A stretch of 64,000 nucleotides of DNA from Parasitella parasitica (taxonomy: Eukaryota > Mucoromycota > Mucoromycetes > Mucorales > Mucoraceae). The translations under genes and the position numbers were made by a program. Location of the stretch: assembly GCA_025201805.1 (NCBI GenBank), contig MU619313.1:34848-98847 (forward strand), given 5' to 3'. Numbering within the stretch: position 1 is the first letter of the stretch; each line of letters opens with the position of its first letter. Of this stretch, positions 63,327 through 64,000 are shown in pieces. The notes under the pieces are model-generated. The model did not search any database. It had not been told where the DNA came from and saw only the letters and a program-made list of their open reading frames with translations.

Positions 63327-64000
63327 TTAAAGAGGAACTCGACGTAGAGCATGGATCAACCAGAAATTGGATGTCAATAATGCGAGAGCGCCTGCCTGAT
63401 GAGCAGCAGCTAATTCTATAGGAACCATATAGATTAGGGTAGATATACCTAGTGTCACTTGAACAACAACTGCACCCATCATTGTATTGACAGCCATTCT
63501 CACATTCTTAGGGAGAGGCAGTTTTCTTGAATATAGCCATAGTGCAGTGGTCAAGGTAGCGGTGGTTTCAGCAAGAGTACGATGATCAAATTGGACAGTA
63601 GTAGGGTTTTCAAGCAAATTACGCCATTTACCAGTATCATTGGGCTTTACATATTGGTCAGACCACAATTCTGCAGTAGGAGGAACAATGCCCTCACCCA
63701 TATATGGGAATTCGTTATAAATCAAACCAGCGTCTAAGCCAGCAACCAAACCACCAGACATCACTGTAATCATCATCAAAGCACCCAGACTATGAGTGGC
63801 AATGCGGAAACGCTTAAGAATAGGGTTATTCAGCATGGATGCTGTGCTGGCTGGGAACTTTCCACTGGCAATCTTGTTTCCACGTATAATATCAGCGGCT
63901 ACAAATATCGTACTGGCATAAATAGCAATGGCAGTTGCCAAATGAGCTGTTAAGCGATATTGGCTTACTCGGGGAACAGCCCCTGGCTCCTTCATAAGCG
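63327..64000 (-). CDS. COX15: COX15 heme A synthase, 3' part (runs off the window)
   Basis: Only the C-terminal 222+ residues are in the window; the 5' part lies beyond 64000. Present are the histidine-bearing helices (RLTAHLATAIAIYASTIFVA, RIATHSLGALMMITVMSGG) and GGLVAGLDAGLIYNEFPYMG. Further on are FDHRTLAETTATLTTALW and PIELAAAHQAGALALLTSNF, which are diagnostic of eukaryotic Cox15. The enzyme, in the inner mitochondrial membrane, oxidises the C8 methyl of heme O to give heme A for cytochrome c oxidase. Stop at 63327-63329. The continuous frame contains no intron here. Confidence 0.94.
   Translation of the reverse strand, partial: LMKEPGAVPRVSQYRLTAHLATAIAIYASTIFVAADIIRGNKIASGKFPASTASMLNNPILKRFRIATHSLGALMMITVMSGGLVAGLDAGLIYNEFPYMGEGIVPPTAELWSDQYVKPNDTGKWRNLLENPTTVQFDHRTLAETTATLTTALWLYSRKLPLPKNVRMAVNTMMGAVVVQVTLGISTLIYMVPIELAAAHQAGALALLTSNFWLIHALRRVPL

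Overview
This window is nuclear DNA of a filamentous fungus, most likely an early-diverging lineage (Mucoromycota, probably Mucorales). The grounds are: AT-rich spacers; many short GT-AG introns of about 45-90 bp; fungal-type genes (SPT3, AVL9, KAP123, RIO2, ATP12, COX15, Zn2Cys6 factor); and genes kept by early-diverging fungi but unusual in Ascomycota, namely a class C (GABA-B-like) GPCR, an EED-like WD40 protein, a FAM72 relative and a Fanzor element. The species call is inference.

Layout. 1-3358 is gene-poor, with decayed LTR-like repeats. 3359-8069 holds an Sds3-like gene (-), ATP12 (+) and a CBS-domain gene (-). 9196-14520 is a 5.3-kb DNA transposon with 67-bp terminal inverted repeats flanked by TA. 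It carries a broken Fanzor (eukaryotic TnpB-like nuclease) gene, which is itself split by a 5'-truncated LINE on the opposite strand. 14798-38870 is a dense gene block: an Izh3-like PAQR protein, SPT3, a BRD7/9-like bromodomain protein, a Zn2Cys6 factor, a FAM72-like protein, two single-pass membrane proteins, AVL9, a Q/H-rich protein, RIO2, a coiled-coil protein, and an EED-like gene head-to-head with an RBBP4/Msi1 gene. 39100-42392 contains two small Ecl1-family paralogues that are too short and too split by introns to stand out as ORFs, with a broken 240-codon gene between them. 42914-47189 is a class C GPCR ending in a PH-like region; a 35-bp assembly gap lies in one of its introns. 47364-56451 holds alanine aminotransferase and the TPR/Mlp1 nuclear basket protein. 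A 3.2-kb spacer follows with a mariner relic, then the KAP123 importin and the 3' part of COX15, which runs off the window edge.

Functional themes. Several genes act on chromatin: the Sds3-like (Rpd3L-type deacetylase), Spt3 (SAGA), BRD7/9-like (SWI/SNF-type), EED-like and RBBP4 proteins. The last two share a promoter of about 156 bp and are both core Polycomb (PRC2) subunit types. ATP12 and COX15 serve mitochondrial respiratory-complex assembly. MLP1 and KAP123 serve the nuclear pore and import. No CRISPR array, rRNA or convincing tRNA was seen. Coordinates of multi-exon genes run from start codon to stop codon including introns. Exon joins were chosen by eye from GT/AG sites and reading frame.
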